In this document: in pieces, positions 32,162-39,765 of the stretch | How the letters are laid out: each line of letters begins with the position of its first letter | Numbering within the stretch: position 1 is the stretch's first letter | Source of the DNA: SAR202 cluster bacterium bin16 | Lineage (GTDB): Bacteria > Chloroflexota > Dehalococcoidia > Lucifugimonadales > Australimonadaceae | NCBI GenBank assembly: GCA_002238425.1 | Contig: MPMJ01000029.1 | Location: forward strand, 1 to 40,131 | Direction: 5' to 3' | Length of the DNA stretch: 40,131 bases | The notes under the pieces: model-generated | Database searches by the model: none | What the model was told of the DNA's origin: nothing | Seen by the model: the letters and a program-made list of their open reading frames with translations, nothing else | Translations under genes and position numbers: made by a program

Positions 32162-33334
32162 ATGGCTGCTACGGTACGAGTCACGGATCTGGAGAAGCAG
32201 TACGCCACGGACGAGGGAGCGGTGAATGCTGTTCGCGGCGTGTCGTTCGAGGTGGAGCATGGTGAGTTCTTCACGCTGCTCGGCCCGTCCGGCTGCGGCA
32301 AGTCCACGACGCTCCGGTGTATCGCCGGGCTGGAGAAGGCGAACGGCGGCGAGATCGTGATCGACGACATGGTGGTGATTTCGCGCAGTGGGGCGCATGT
32401 CCCGGCGCACCAGCGTCCCATCGGCATGGTGTTCCAGTCCTACGCCATCTGGCCGCACATGGACGTGTTCGACAACGTGGCGTTCCCCATCTCGCAGGGC
32501 AAGGGCAAGCTGCCCAAGGCCGAGGTCCGCGAGCGCGTGCTGGAGGCGCTGAGCCTCGTGCGGCTGGACGGGCTGGAGCGGCGTCCCGCGCCGCAGCTCT
32601 CTGGCGGTCAGCAGCAGCGGCTCGCGCTGGCACGGGCGCTCGTGCGGCAGCCGAAGGCGCTGCTGCTCGACGAGCCGCTCTCCAACCTCGACGCGAAGCT
32701 GCGCGACGACATGCGCGTCGAACTGAAGACGCTCACCGAGCGGCTGAACATCACCACGCTCTTCGTGACACACGACCAGCTGGAGGCGCTGACGCTCTCC
32801 GACAAGATCGCGGTGATGCGGGACGGCGAGATCGTCCAGCTCGGCGGGCCGAAGGACATCTACGACGACCCGAACTCACGGTTCACGGCGGAGTTCATCG
32901 GCACGACGAACCTGCTCGAAGGAACCGTCTCCAGCCGCGACGGTAGCATGATGCGCGTCGAGACGCCGCAGGGGACGATCAACTGCGCCGCGGTCGAACT
33001 GGTCGAGCCGGGCGACAGCGCGGCCATCGCCATCCGACCCGCCAACATCGGCGTCTCAGCCGAGCGGCGCGAGGCCGACAACGTCATCGAGGGCGAGGTC
33101 GAGACCGTCGTCTTCCTCGGCGACTCGCATGACTGCCGGGTCGACGTGGGCGGAGCGGTCATCCGCGCCTTCGTTCACGCATCTCAGCCGATCGCGCGGG
33201 GCGACCGCGTGTTCCTTTCGATGAGCGCGAACGACTGCCGGGTGCTCCCGGCGGAAGCCGCGTTCGTCGAGGCGGAGGAGGGCGGCGGGCCATCCGTGGG
33301 GGTGACTTCGGCTGCGCCGCCGTCCGTGGCGTAG
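32162..33334 (+). CDS. ABC transporter ATP-binding protein (FbpC/PotA-like, system 2)
   Basis: 390-residue ATPase paired with permease 2. Walker A G-P-S-G-C-G-K-S (41-48), Q-loop F-Q-S-Y-A-I-W-P-H (91-99), signature L-S-G-G-Q-Q-Q (146-152), Walker B A-L-L-L-D-E (166-171) and His204 are intact; a TOBE-like C-terminal domain follows from about residue 235. It is homologous to the system 1 ATPase along its length. Unlike that gene it has no separate promoter. Its end, GTG GCG TAG, forms half of a 19-bp palindrome with the end of the convergent amidohydrolase. Confidence 0.94.
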   Translation: MAATVRVTDLEKQYATDEGAVNAVRGVSFEVEHGEFFTLLGPSGCGKSTTLRCIAGLEKANGGEIVIDDMVVISRSGAHVPAHQRPIGMVFQSYAIWPHMDVFDNVAFPISQGKGKLPKAEVRERVLEALSLVRLDGLERRPAPQLSGGQQQRLALARALVRQPKALLLDEPLSNLDAKLRDDMRVELKTLTERLNITTLFVTHDQLEALTLSDKIAVMRDGEIVQLGGPKDIYDDPNSRFTAEFIGTTNLLEGTVSSRDGSMMRVETPQGTINCAAVELVEPGDSAAIAIRPANIGVSAERREADNVIEGEVETVVFLGDSHDCRVDVGGAVIRAFVHASQPIARGDRVFLSMSANDCRVLPAEAAFVEAEEGGGPSVGVTSAAPPSVA

Positions 33335-33344
33335 CCTACGCCAC
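33326..33344. terminator. Palindrome formed by two convergent gene ends
   Basis: GTGGCGTAG-C-CTACGCCAC is a perfect inverted repeat centred on 33335. Each arm is the last two codons plus stop of one gene (Val-Ala-stop). It could act as a compact two-way hairpin, though the loop would have to open some pairs and no T-run follows. Confidence 0.4.
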
Positions 33345-34524
33345 CTCGCGGGCACGGAAGCCGTAGAAGCGCTCCGCGTTCTCGTGGAGGACCATCGCCT
33401 TCTCGGCGGCGGTCATCTCACACTCGAGCACTTCCTCGATCTCGTGGCGGACGCTCTCGCGGTTCACCTCGTGCGGGAAGTCGGATGAGTACATGAACGC
33501 CTCCGGCCCGGTGACCTTCACCGCGTACGGCAGCGAGAATTCGCCGCCCTCGCAGCCGACGTAGATGCGTCCCTCGCGGACCTGCCGCACGGTGTAGTCG
33601 AAGATGGACTCGCCGTCCTGCAGACGGATGTACTTCTCGTCCGGGTCGAACGGGATGTGGGTGGCCCAGGACTCGTCGAGGCGTTCGAGGCAGAGCAGGA
33701 ACCAGGAGACGCCGCCCTCCAGGAAGCCGACGCGGATGCCGGGGAACTTGTCGTAGATGCCGTTCATGAGGATGCCGGCGAACGAGACCATGATGCCGAA
33801 CGGGTGGCCGAGGCCGTGGACGGCGGGGTAGACGTTCATGTTGTCCAGCCCCATGCCGCTGTGGCAGCCGCCGTGGACGCCCAGGCAGCAGCCGAGGCGC
33901 TCCGCCTCCTCGAAGATGGGCCAGTACTCCGGCGAGCCGACGTGGGCCTTGAGGCCGGTGGACGGCAGCATCGCGCCGACGAAGCCGAGTTCCTGCACGG
34001 CGTGGCGCAGCTCGGCGACCGCGGCGGCGGGGTCCTGCATGGGGATGAGGGCCATGCCCTTGAAGCGGGGGTCGTTCTGCATGTAGGCGTCGTAGACCCA
34101 CTCGTTGTAGGCGCGGCAGACGGCGATGGCCCAGTCGATGGAGACGATCTTGCCGTAGGCGAGGGCGGAGGTGGGGTAGAGAACGGAGGCGCTGATGCCG
34201 GCTGCGCCCATGAAGCGCTTCCAGCCCTCGGTGCCGGAGCGCTCGAACGAGCCGGGCGGGAGCTGGACGAGGGAGGCCGAGTGGAGGTGGTCGCGCGGCG
34301 GGGGGAGCCTCCCCCGCGCGCACGGCCGCCCGCGGCGGGTGCCCGGCGGGCTGGACGGGGGAGGCCGAGTGGAGGTGGTCGAGCGGCGGGAAGAGCCTCC
34401 CCAGCTCGAACGGCCCGCGCTCGCGGTAGCCGGGCGGCATGAGGGCGCTGATGCCCTCCGGGTCCTCGAAGAGATGTCCGTCCGCGTCGATGATGGTTTC
34501 GAGGTCAACGCTCGTCGTTGTCAT
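33336..34524 (-). CDS. Amidohydrolase family 2 protein, frame broken by an 88-bp duplication
   Basis: Amidohydro_2-type TIM-barrel enzyme. The N-terminus T-T-T-S-V-D-L-E-T-I-I-D-A-D-G-H-L-F-E-D with its D-x-x-H metal-type motif is in one frame (34524 to about 34370). The rest, from L-P-P-G-S-F-E-R-S-G-T-E-G-W-K-R-F-M through G-V-H-G-G-C-H-S-G-M-G to Y-S-S-D-F-P-H-E-V-N-R-E-S, is in another. Removing one copy of an 88-bp near-duplicate restores a continuous protein of about 367 residues. AGGAGGAG precedes the ATG. It is related to but distinct from the amidohydrolase at 10.7-11.9 kb; the reaction is unknown. Confidence 0.85.
34250..34437. repeat. 88-bp imperfect tandem duplication in the amidohydrolase gene
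   Basis: A 23-bp block beginning GGGAGGCCGAGTGGAGG occurs at 34271-34293 and 34359-34381. The copies are bounded by AGCCGGGCGG at 34250-34259 and 34428-34437, with a degraded junction copy near 34340. Differences in the first copy run from A or T to G or C. Confidence 0.8.
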
Positions 34525-35084
34525 GGGCCGCTCCTCCTGTGGTCATGCGTTCCGTTGCGGGGAGTATAGGCGAGCCCGCGTCCCGCCGCGAGGCGGAGCC
34601 AGTCGTCATACTTGTGCCCGCTGGCGTGGCGTTGTCATGCTGAGTGCATCCAAGGCGGTCTGGCAGGCCTTCCTGGCCAGCGTTGTCATGCTGTGTCCGC
34701 TCCTGCGCATCCGCCGCGCAGGCGTGAGTCTCACGGATCCCGCCGTTAAATGTGCGCCAAAAGTGGCCATTTTGGGCCATTCCACTCCTGCGGCCCGGTC
34801 CCGAGCCGGGGCATGCCTCCAGTCCGGACCTTGCACGATGGGGCATTGGGGACATTTCGGGACACGGTACTCCTGGTGTGCCGAATGGTCCTGTCGATGC
34901 CGGAGCCTCGCAGCCGGAACCATGGTAGGGCGGGCAGGCGCGACCGCGAAAGGGGCGGGTGTCACACAGGAGCGTTCTCGATGTGTAACGGTGCGGCTGT
35001 GGCTTGTACTCCTATAGGGGTGATCCTATACTCTTACGCACTAGTAAATTACGGCTGAACGCTGTCCAACAGGAGTGGTGCTGG
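34525..35084. other. 560-bp gap before the TIR gene, no gene seen
   Basis: No supported coding sequence. The 14-mer GCGTTGTCATGCTG is repeated at 34629-34642 and 34680-34693, offset 51 bp. GC content falls near 35000, just before the TIR gene promoter. No tRNA, integrase or flanking direct repeat marking an insertion was found. Confidence 0.55.
35004..35032 (+). promoter_or_regulatory. Promoter of the TIR-STAND-TPR gene
   Basis: TTGTAC (35004-35009), 17 bp, TATACT (35027-35032). TCCTATA occurs both in the spacer (from 35010) and across the -10 (from 35024). The leader would be about 45 nt, with AGGAG at 35071-35075 as ribosome-binding site. Confidence 0.55.
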
Positions 35085-37634
35085 ATGAAGGCATTCTTGA
35101 GTCATTCGTCTGCTGACCGGGACTTTGTCCAAAGGGTGTACGATGCTCTTGAATCACAAACCGCATGGATAGACCGAGCGGAGATTGAATGGGGAGACGT
35201 ATTCCTCGAAAGGATTGAAGAAGGAATCAAAACGGCATCCGATTTTGTTCTGTTTTGGAGTAAGCACTCTGCAGTGTCCGAATGGGTCAAACTTGAAACG
35301 AATATGGCCTTCATAGAACTAATGAATCGACGAGCTATCCGACTGAGAATAGTGCGATTAGATGAGACTGAATTGCCACTCCGGTTGCAACCGTTCCATT
35401 ACCTGTCGGTTGCCAAATCGGAGAACCCTCTGGAAGAAGCCATCTCTGCCTTGCGGGGAGCACTATCCCAACCTACACAAGGAGTGCGCCACAGGTTTCT
35501 AAATCGTAACTCTGAACTAGGTCGAATTGAAGATCTGATTAACGATACGGAAACCAGGATTGTTTTGTTGCATGGATTTCTAGGAATTGGCAAAGGTGCC
35601 CTTGCTAACGAAGCATTTCGCAGGTTCTTCGAGGGTGCCTCAGTTGTTGAAGTGTCGGTTTATCCGGGTATGGGCTCAACAGAGTTGGCGTTGCATTTGC
35701 ATCATAAAGCCTTCAGCGCTGTCCTTCCTGAAGTATCAAGAACGGAGGCTCTCGCGGCGATAGAGTCGGCAATAACAAAGATAATCAAACAACAGCAGTT
35801 TCTCGTTTTCCGCAATGTAAACCACTGGCTGGACGGTGAACGGAACTTACAAGAACCATTGCTGACAATCATTCGGCAAGCCATGAGCTTGGAGGAAACT
35901 ACCCGCCAACCGATAATATTGACATCAACAAAGTTTCCCCGGATGCCGATAGACTTATCCCGCTGTATGTCTAATATCCGCGTTGACGGTTTGACGAACG
36001 ACCACGTTACGGCACTAGTGTCTCTGTGGTTTGAATTGTCAAAAGGAGAGAGATTGGAGCACAATAAGCTGTCTCAAATCTCTTCGCATCTCCATGGCCA
36101 TCCTGTGGCTGCAAAGGTTGCTAGTAGCCTAATTGGTCAATTCGGTGTTGAACACCTGTTGGCATACCCGCGAGAACTAGTGAACTTACGAAGAGATCTG
36201 GCTAAAGCCCTAATCGGTGATTTAGTTTTGTCGTCAGCTACCGCAAACCTGATGGAAATGTTGGCACTTATTGGTGTGCCTTTGCCTTCGAAAGTGCTGG
36301 TCGATATCCTATCCCTCGATGAAGAAACATTTCAAGATGCCGTTAGTAGCGCGACAGGGGCTGGCATTGCTGAAACTACAGATTCAGGTTATTTGACATT
36401 GCACCCTTTGATCGCTGATCATTTTTGGCGCACTCATCTGGACCATGACGACTATCGGGAACGCGCAGCAAATGCAGCAACTATCGTGCGGCAATACTTC
36501 GATGGCTTGCCTACTGATTCGGTATCTTTTGTATCACTGCTACCGAGTGTGTTTCGCTTATACGTTCTATCTGATAACTTGGAAGAAGGACGCAAGATTA
36601 GGAGTGACTTGAGAGGTGAACTTGCTCAAGCTGCAATAACTCATTACAACCGCCGACAGTATGCTGTCGCGGAAACGTTTATTTCCGAAATACTGGAGGG
36701 CGACCCTGCGAATTGGAGCATGCGTCAATACTTGACACGAATCCGCATCCGGCAACGGCGGTGGAACGAAGCTGACGAACTGATTGAAACCTTGTTATTC
36801 GAGCGGCCTTATGACATTGGGATGAAACATGTTCGCGGATGGAGACTGCTGCGCGAACAGAGGTTCGACGAGGCTCTGAAGATTTTTGCCGAAGTGCTCG
36901 CTGCGAGAACTGATCACGTGGCTTCACTAAGACACGCTGCCGAATGCCTGTACCGTCTGGACCGAATACCAGAAGCGTTGGAGTTTCTGGAAAGGTCAAA
37001 ACAAATTGAATCTGACAATCCCTATACCTTAGATCTGGAAGCCCGGATCTATGAAGAAACAAAGGACTTTGAGCGAGCGCTTCTGGCGGCGGGTCTCGCT
37101 GTGGTCCGAAACCCGAAGGATTGGGGATTGAGACATCGAAGGGCACGAATTTTATCGGCCTTGGGACGGAGTACTGAGGCGGTTACAGAAGCAGTAGAAG
37201 CAGTTCGAATTGGACCAGAACAGTTTACTGCTCGCAGCACATTGGTTTCACTCCTCCTTGATGAAGGTCAATTCGCAGAAGCGCTGCAACACATTGAGGC
37301 ATTGGGGAACCAGGCGATAAATGCACACGAGCGACATATTTCAGTGCACTTGAATGCCAGGTGCTTGTATATGAGTGGAAACTTAGAGGGTGCATTGGAG
37401 ATGGTTGAACAGCAAGTTCGCCGACGAGTCAATTTAGCACCGAGTTATGGACTCTTGGCTCAAATTCGGTTGGCGCAATACGCGCGAATGACAGATCGTT
37501 CGTCGGCCTCGGCTCAAATCCTGTTGGAACAAGCTAAGTCTGCTGTAGCGAACTGCGAGGCTCAGAAAGACCATGATCCCAATATCGTGAATGAACTGTG
37601 GAACAGAATCAGATACTTCGAATCTCTGTCATGA
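35085..37634 (+). CDS. TIR-STAND ATPase-TPR protein, candidate single-gene antiphage defence
   Basis: 849 residues. Residues 1-110: TIR domain, beginning K-A-F-L-S-H-S-S-A-D-R, with S-E-W-V-K-L-E carrying the putative NADase Glu71. Residues about 140-450: STAND/NB-ARC-like core, with P-loop G-F-L-G-I-G-K-G (164-171; Gly171 where Ser/Thr is usual), Walker B region F-L-V-F-R-N-V (239-245; Arg243 where Asp is usual), sensor-like I-I-L-T-S-T, H-G-H-P (337-340) and an MHD-like L-H-P-L-I-A-D-H-F (439-447). Residues about 515-780: some eight TPR-like repeats, probably the sensor. By analogy with TIR-NLR proteins, ligand binding by the TPRs would oligomerise the core and activate NAD+ cleavage. ATG 35085 is chosen from AGGAG 9 nt upstream. 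No partner gene is adjacent. Base composition is clearly AT-richer than the neighbours, suggesting transfer. Confidence 0.87.
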   Translation: MKAFLSHSSADRDFVQRVYDALESQTAWIDRAEIEWGDVFLERIEEGIKTASDFVLFWSKHSAVSEWVKLETNMAFIELMNRRAIRLRIVRLDETELPLRLQPFHYLSVAKSENPLEEAISALRGALSQPTQGVRHRFLNRNSELGRIEDLINDTETRIVLLHGFLGIGKGALANEAFRRFFEGASVVEVSVYPGMGSTELALHLHHKAFSAVLPEVSRTEALAAIESAITKIIKQQQFLVFRNVNHWLDGERNLQEPLLTIIRQAMSLEETTRQPIILTSTKFPRMPIDLSRCMSNIRVDGLTNDHVTALVSLWFELSKGERLEHNKLSQISSHLHGHPVAAKVASSLIGQFGVEHLLAYPRELVNLRRDLAKALIGDLVLSSATANLMEMLALIGVPLPSKVLVDILSLDEETFQDAVSSATGAGIAETTDSGYLTLHPLIADHFWRTHLDHDDYRERAANAATIVRQYFDGLPTDSVSFVSLLPSVFRLYVLSDNLEEGRKIRSDLRGELAQAAITHYNRRQYAVAETFISEILEGDPANWSMRQYLTRIRIRQRRWNEADELIETLLFERPYDIGMKHVRGWRLLREQRFDEALKIFAEVLAARTDHVASLRHAAECLYRLDRIPEALEFLERSKQIESDNPYTLDLEARIYEETKDFERALLAAGLAVVRNPKDWGLRHRRARILSALGRSTEAVTEAVEAVRIGPEQFTARSTLVSLLLDEGQFAEALQHIEALGNQAINAHERHISVHLNARCLYMSGNLEGALEMVEQQVRRRVNLAPSYGLLAQIRLAQYARMTDRSSASAQILLEQAKSAVANCEAQKDHDPNIVNELWNRIRYFESLS

Positions 37635-37832
37635 ATGGGGAAGTGGTTCTGACTGGCGAAAGGGGGGGCGAGGATCTTGTCCTAGGGGTGAGGAGGCTAG
37701 GAGAGATGATGTTGTGTTTCACGTCGCCTTGCTGCTCGGTTACTTTGGCCCTCTGTCATGTTGGTTTTTATAGCGCGCCGTAGGCAGGCTTGGGTTCCTA
37801 CCTCGCAGTAACGAGGGTTCCGGCGAGATGCA

Positions 37833-37873
37833 AGAAGGGCTGCGCCACACGCGATGTGCGGCGCAGCCCTTCT
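37833..37873. terminator. Strong bidirectional stem-loop
   Basis: AGAAGGGCTGCGCC (37833-37846) and GGCGCAGCCCTTCT (37860-37873) are perfectly complementary over 14 bp with a 13-nt loop. It lies between two convergent genes and could end both transcripts. Confidence 0.65.
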
Positions 37874-37898
37874 CGTCAGGTCCGCCGGGGGTGGGCGG

Positions 37899-37924
37899 TT
37901 CCCGCCTGCGCGGGAACGACGGAG
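37899..37924 (+). repeat. REP-like palindrome, copy 3
   Basis: GTTCCCGC-CTGC-GCGGGAAC (37898-37917) is a perfect 8-bp stem followed by GACGGAG. It matches copy 1 at 23 of 26 positions. Confidence 0.6.
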
Positions 37925-37932
37925 GGCGGCTG

Positions 37933-39723
37933 TTACTTGTCCGTCCAGACCGTCGCGAAGTCGAGGTTGCGGCGGTAGTTGTCGACGGGCACCTGGATGC
38001 CCTTGATGTAGTCGCGGACGACGGTGTGGGTGTTCTCCGTGTAGAGCGGCGCCGAGTAGACGTGCTCCACCGCGAAGTACTGCTCCATCTCCCGCGCGAT
38101 GTCCACGCGCTCTTCGATGGTGGCCGCTGCAGCCAGGCGTACGAAGAACTCGTCCACATTCGTGTCGTCGTGCTTCGGTTCGGCGGCAGCGTTCGTGCTG
38201 ACGCTCGCTATGGTTGAGAAGTACTCGCTCGGCACGGCGACGGTTGCACCGCCATGCTGCATGTCGTACGAACCATCGAGCGTCCTGGACGCTCGCGTCG
38301 CGTCGTCCACGAGCTGGAGGTCGACGCTGATGCCGAGGGCTTCCAGCTGGCCGGCTACCGGCTCGCACATGTGCACCCAGAGCCTGCGGCACATGTACTC
38401 GAGGTCGAAGCCATCCGGGTAGCCCGCCTCGGCCAGCAGCGCCTTGGCCTGCTCGCGGTCGGCTGCCTTGGTCTCGGTGCTCCAGCCGGGCGTGTCCATG
38501 AGGCCGGGCGTCGCCCACAGGGTGTCCGGGTCGAACATGCCGACCCGCTTGGCGAAGCCGCCGAAGGTCACCTGGATGAGTTCCTCGCGGTCAAGCCAGA
38601 GGTGTATGGCGCGCCTGACTCGCACGTCCTTTACCGGACCCTCACGGATAGAGTTGAATGCGAGCGGGATGAAGCTGGACTGGCCCATCTCCAAGATCGT
38701 CACCTCCCCTTCCGAGAAGCTGGAGAGGATGGCCGCTTCGCGCTCGGGGGTGAGCTGGAAGCCGCCGCCGCGGGCTGTGGCGTCCAGGCGTCCCGTCCGG
38801 AAGGCGGTGTCCATGCCGGACTGGTCGGGAGTGACGTAGAAGTCGATGCCGTCGAGGTAGGGAAGCTGGTTCCCGTTCTCGTCTGAGAGGTAGTACTGGT
38901 CGAACCGGCGCACCTTTATGACGCTGCCGGGCCGGTACTCCTCCAGGAAGAATGGGCCGAGCCCGACGAGCCCGATGTCCAGCGGGGTGACGTTGACGTT
39001 CCCGGCCTGAATCTCAGGTTCCATCAGGTGGCGCGGGTGCTGGATGAGCTGGTTGTCGATGGCCAGCAGCTGGTCGAAGTCGAAGACCGGGCTCTTGAGG
39101 TTGATGACGACGGTGAGGTCGTCGGGGGCCTCGACGCTTTCCACCCACGGGACGAAGTCCCAGTTGGTGGGGCGCCTCGAGTTCTCCCCGACCGTCACGC
39201 CAAAGACCATCAGGTCAAGCCAGAACTTCACGTCCCCGGCGGTGAGCTGAACGCCGTCGTGCCAGTAGACATCGTCGCGCAGCGTGAATGTCCAGGTGGT
39301 CTTTTCGTCGTTAGAGGAGTAGTCGGTTGCCACGCCGTAACAGATCGACGCGCCGTCGTCCCAGCACTGTTTAAGCATGTTCCCCATGCCGAAGATGGAG
39401 CCTCCGGGCTGGAGGATGCTGATGGTGCCGGAGCGGGACACGTCCCAGCCCAAGGGCGGGTCGGCGCGTGTGGAGAAGTTGACGATGCCTCCGTAGGGGG
39501 CCTCCTCCATCATCATGGCCGTCGGGGTGGGGGCAGGGGCCGCATCGCCGCCGCTGTCCGACGGCGCGGCAGTTGCTTCCGGCTGCTGCGCCGAGGTGTC
39601 CGGGGCGCTGGTTGGGGTGGGGTCAGGCTCGTCGTCCGACGTACAGGCGGCCAGCGCCATGGTGAGGGCGATGATGCTCGTAAGGAGCACCAGCGCTTTG
39701 AGCACGCGATTGTTGATGGTCAT
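37933..39723 (-). CDS. ABC transporter substrate-binding lipoprotein, family 5 (peptide/nickel/opine type)
   Basis: 596 residues. Lipobox A-L-A-A-C (C27), a linker of about 50 residues ending P-T-P-T-A-M-M-M-E-E, then an SBP_bac_5 domain: Y-G-G-I-V-N-F, W-T-F-T-L-R-D-D-V-Y-W-H-D-G-V-Q-L-T-A-G-D-V-K-F and V-R-R-A-I-H-L-W-L-D-R-E-E-L are the classic blocks. It would capture an oligopeptide or related solute for an importer whose permeases are not in this window. GGGAGGA lies 5 nt before the ATG. The linker motif recurs in SBP 2. Confidence 0.93.
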   Translation of the reverse strand: MTINNRVLKALVLLTSIIALTMALAACTSDDEPDPTPTSAPDTSAQQPEATAAPSDSGGDAAPAPTPTAMMMEEAPYGGIVNFSTRADPPLGWDVSRSGTISILQPGGSIFGMGNMLKQCWDDGASICYGVATDYSSNDEKTTWTFTLRDDVYWHDGVQLTAGDVKFWLDLMVFGVTVGENSRRPTNWDFVPWVESVEAPDDLTVVINLKSPVFDFDQLLAIDNQLIQHPRHLMEPEIQAGNVNVTPLDIGLVGLGPFFLEEYRPGSVIKVRRFDQYYLSDENGNQLPYLDGIDFYVTPDQSGMDTAFRTGRLDATARGGGFQLTPEREAAILSSFSEGEVTILEMGQSSFIPLAFNSIREGPVKDVRVRRAIHLWLDREELIQVTFGGFAKRVGMFDPDTLWATPGLMDTPGWSTETKAADREQAKALLAEAGYPDGFDLEYMCRRLWVHMCEPVAGQLEALGISVDLQLVDDATRASRTLDGSYDMQHGGATVAVPSEYFSTIASVSTNAAAEPKHDDTNVDEFFVRLAAAATIEERVDIAREMEQYFAVEHVYSAPLYTENTHTVVRDYIKGIQVPVDNYRRNLDFATVWTDK

Positions 39724-39765
39724 CGGAATCCTCCCTTGTGCCTTGCCGGATGCACTGTCGTCCTG

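Larger units (their letters stand above)
37635..37932. other. Gap between convergent TIR and SBP genes
   Basis: 298 bp without a supported gene. It contains a small hairpin CCTCG-N6-CGAGG (37801-37816), a strong 14-bp terminator stem (37833-37873) and a REP-like palindrome (37899-37924). GC content returns to the local level within this gap. Confidence 0.6.

Noticed and set aside
24506-33334. Naming both ABC systems as iron(III) importers
   Set aside because: The architecture fits, but thiamine, 2-aminoethylphosphonate and polyamine systems look alike, and I could not see the tandem-Tyr iron site with confidence.
34525-35084. Second gene of the defence island upstream of the TIR gene
   Set aside because: The open frames here show no recognisable protein features, lack ribosome-binding sites, and have the composition of the older flank.
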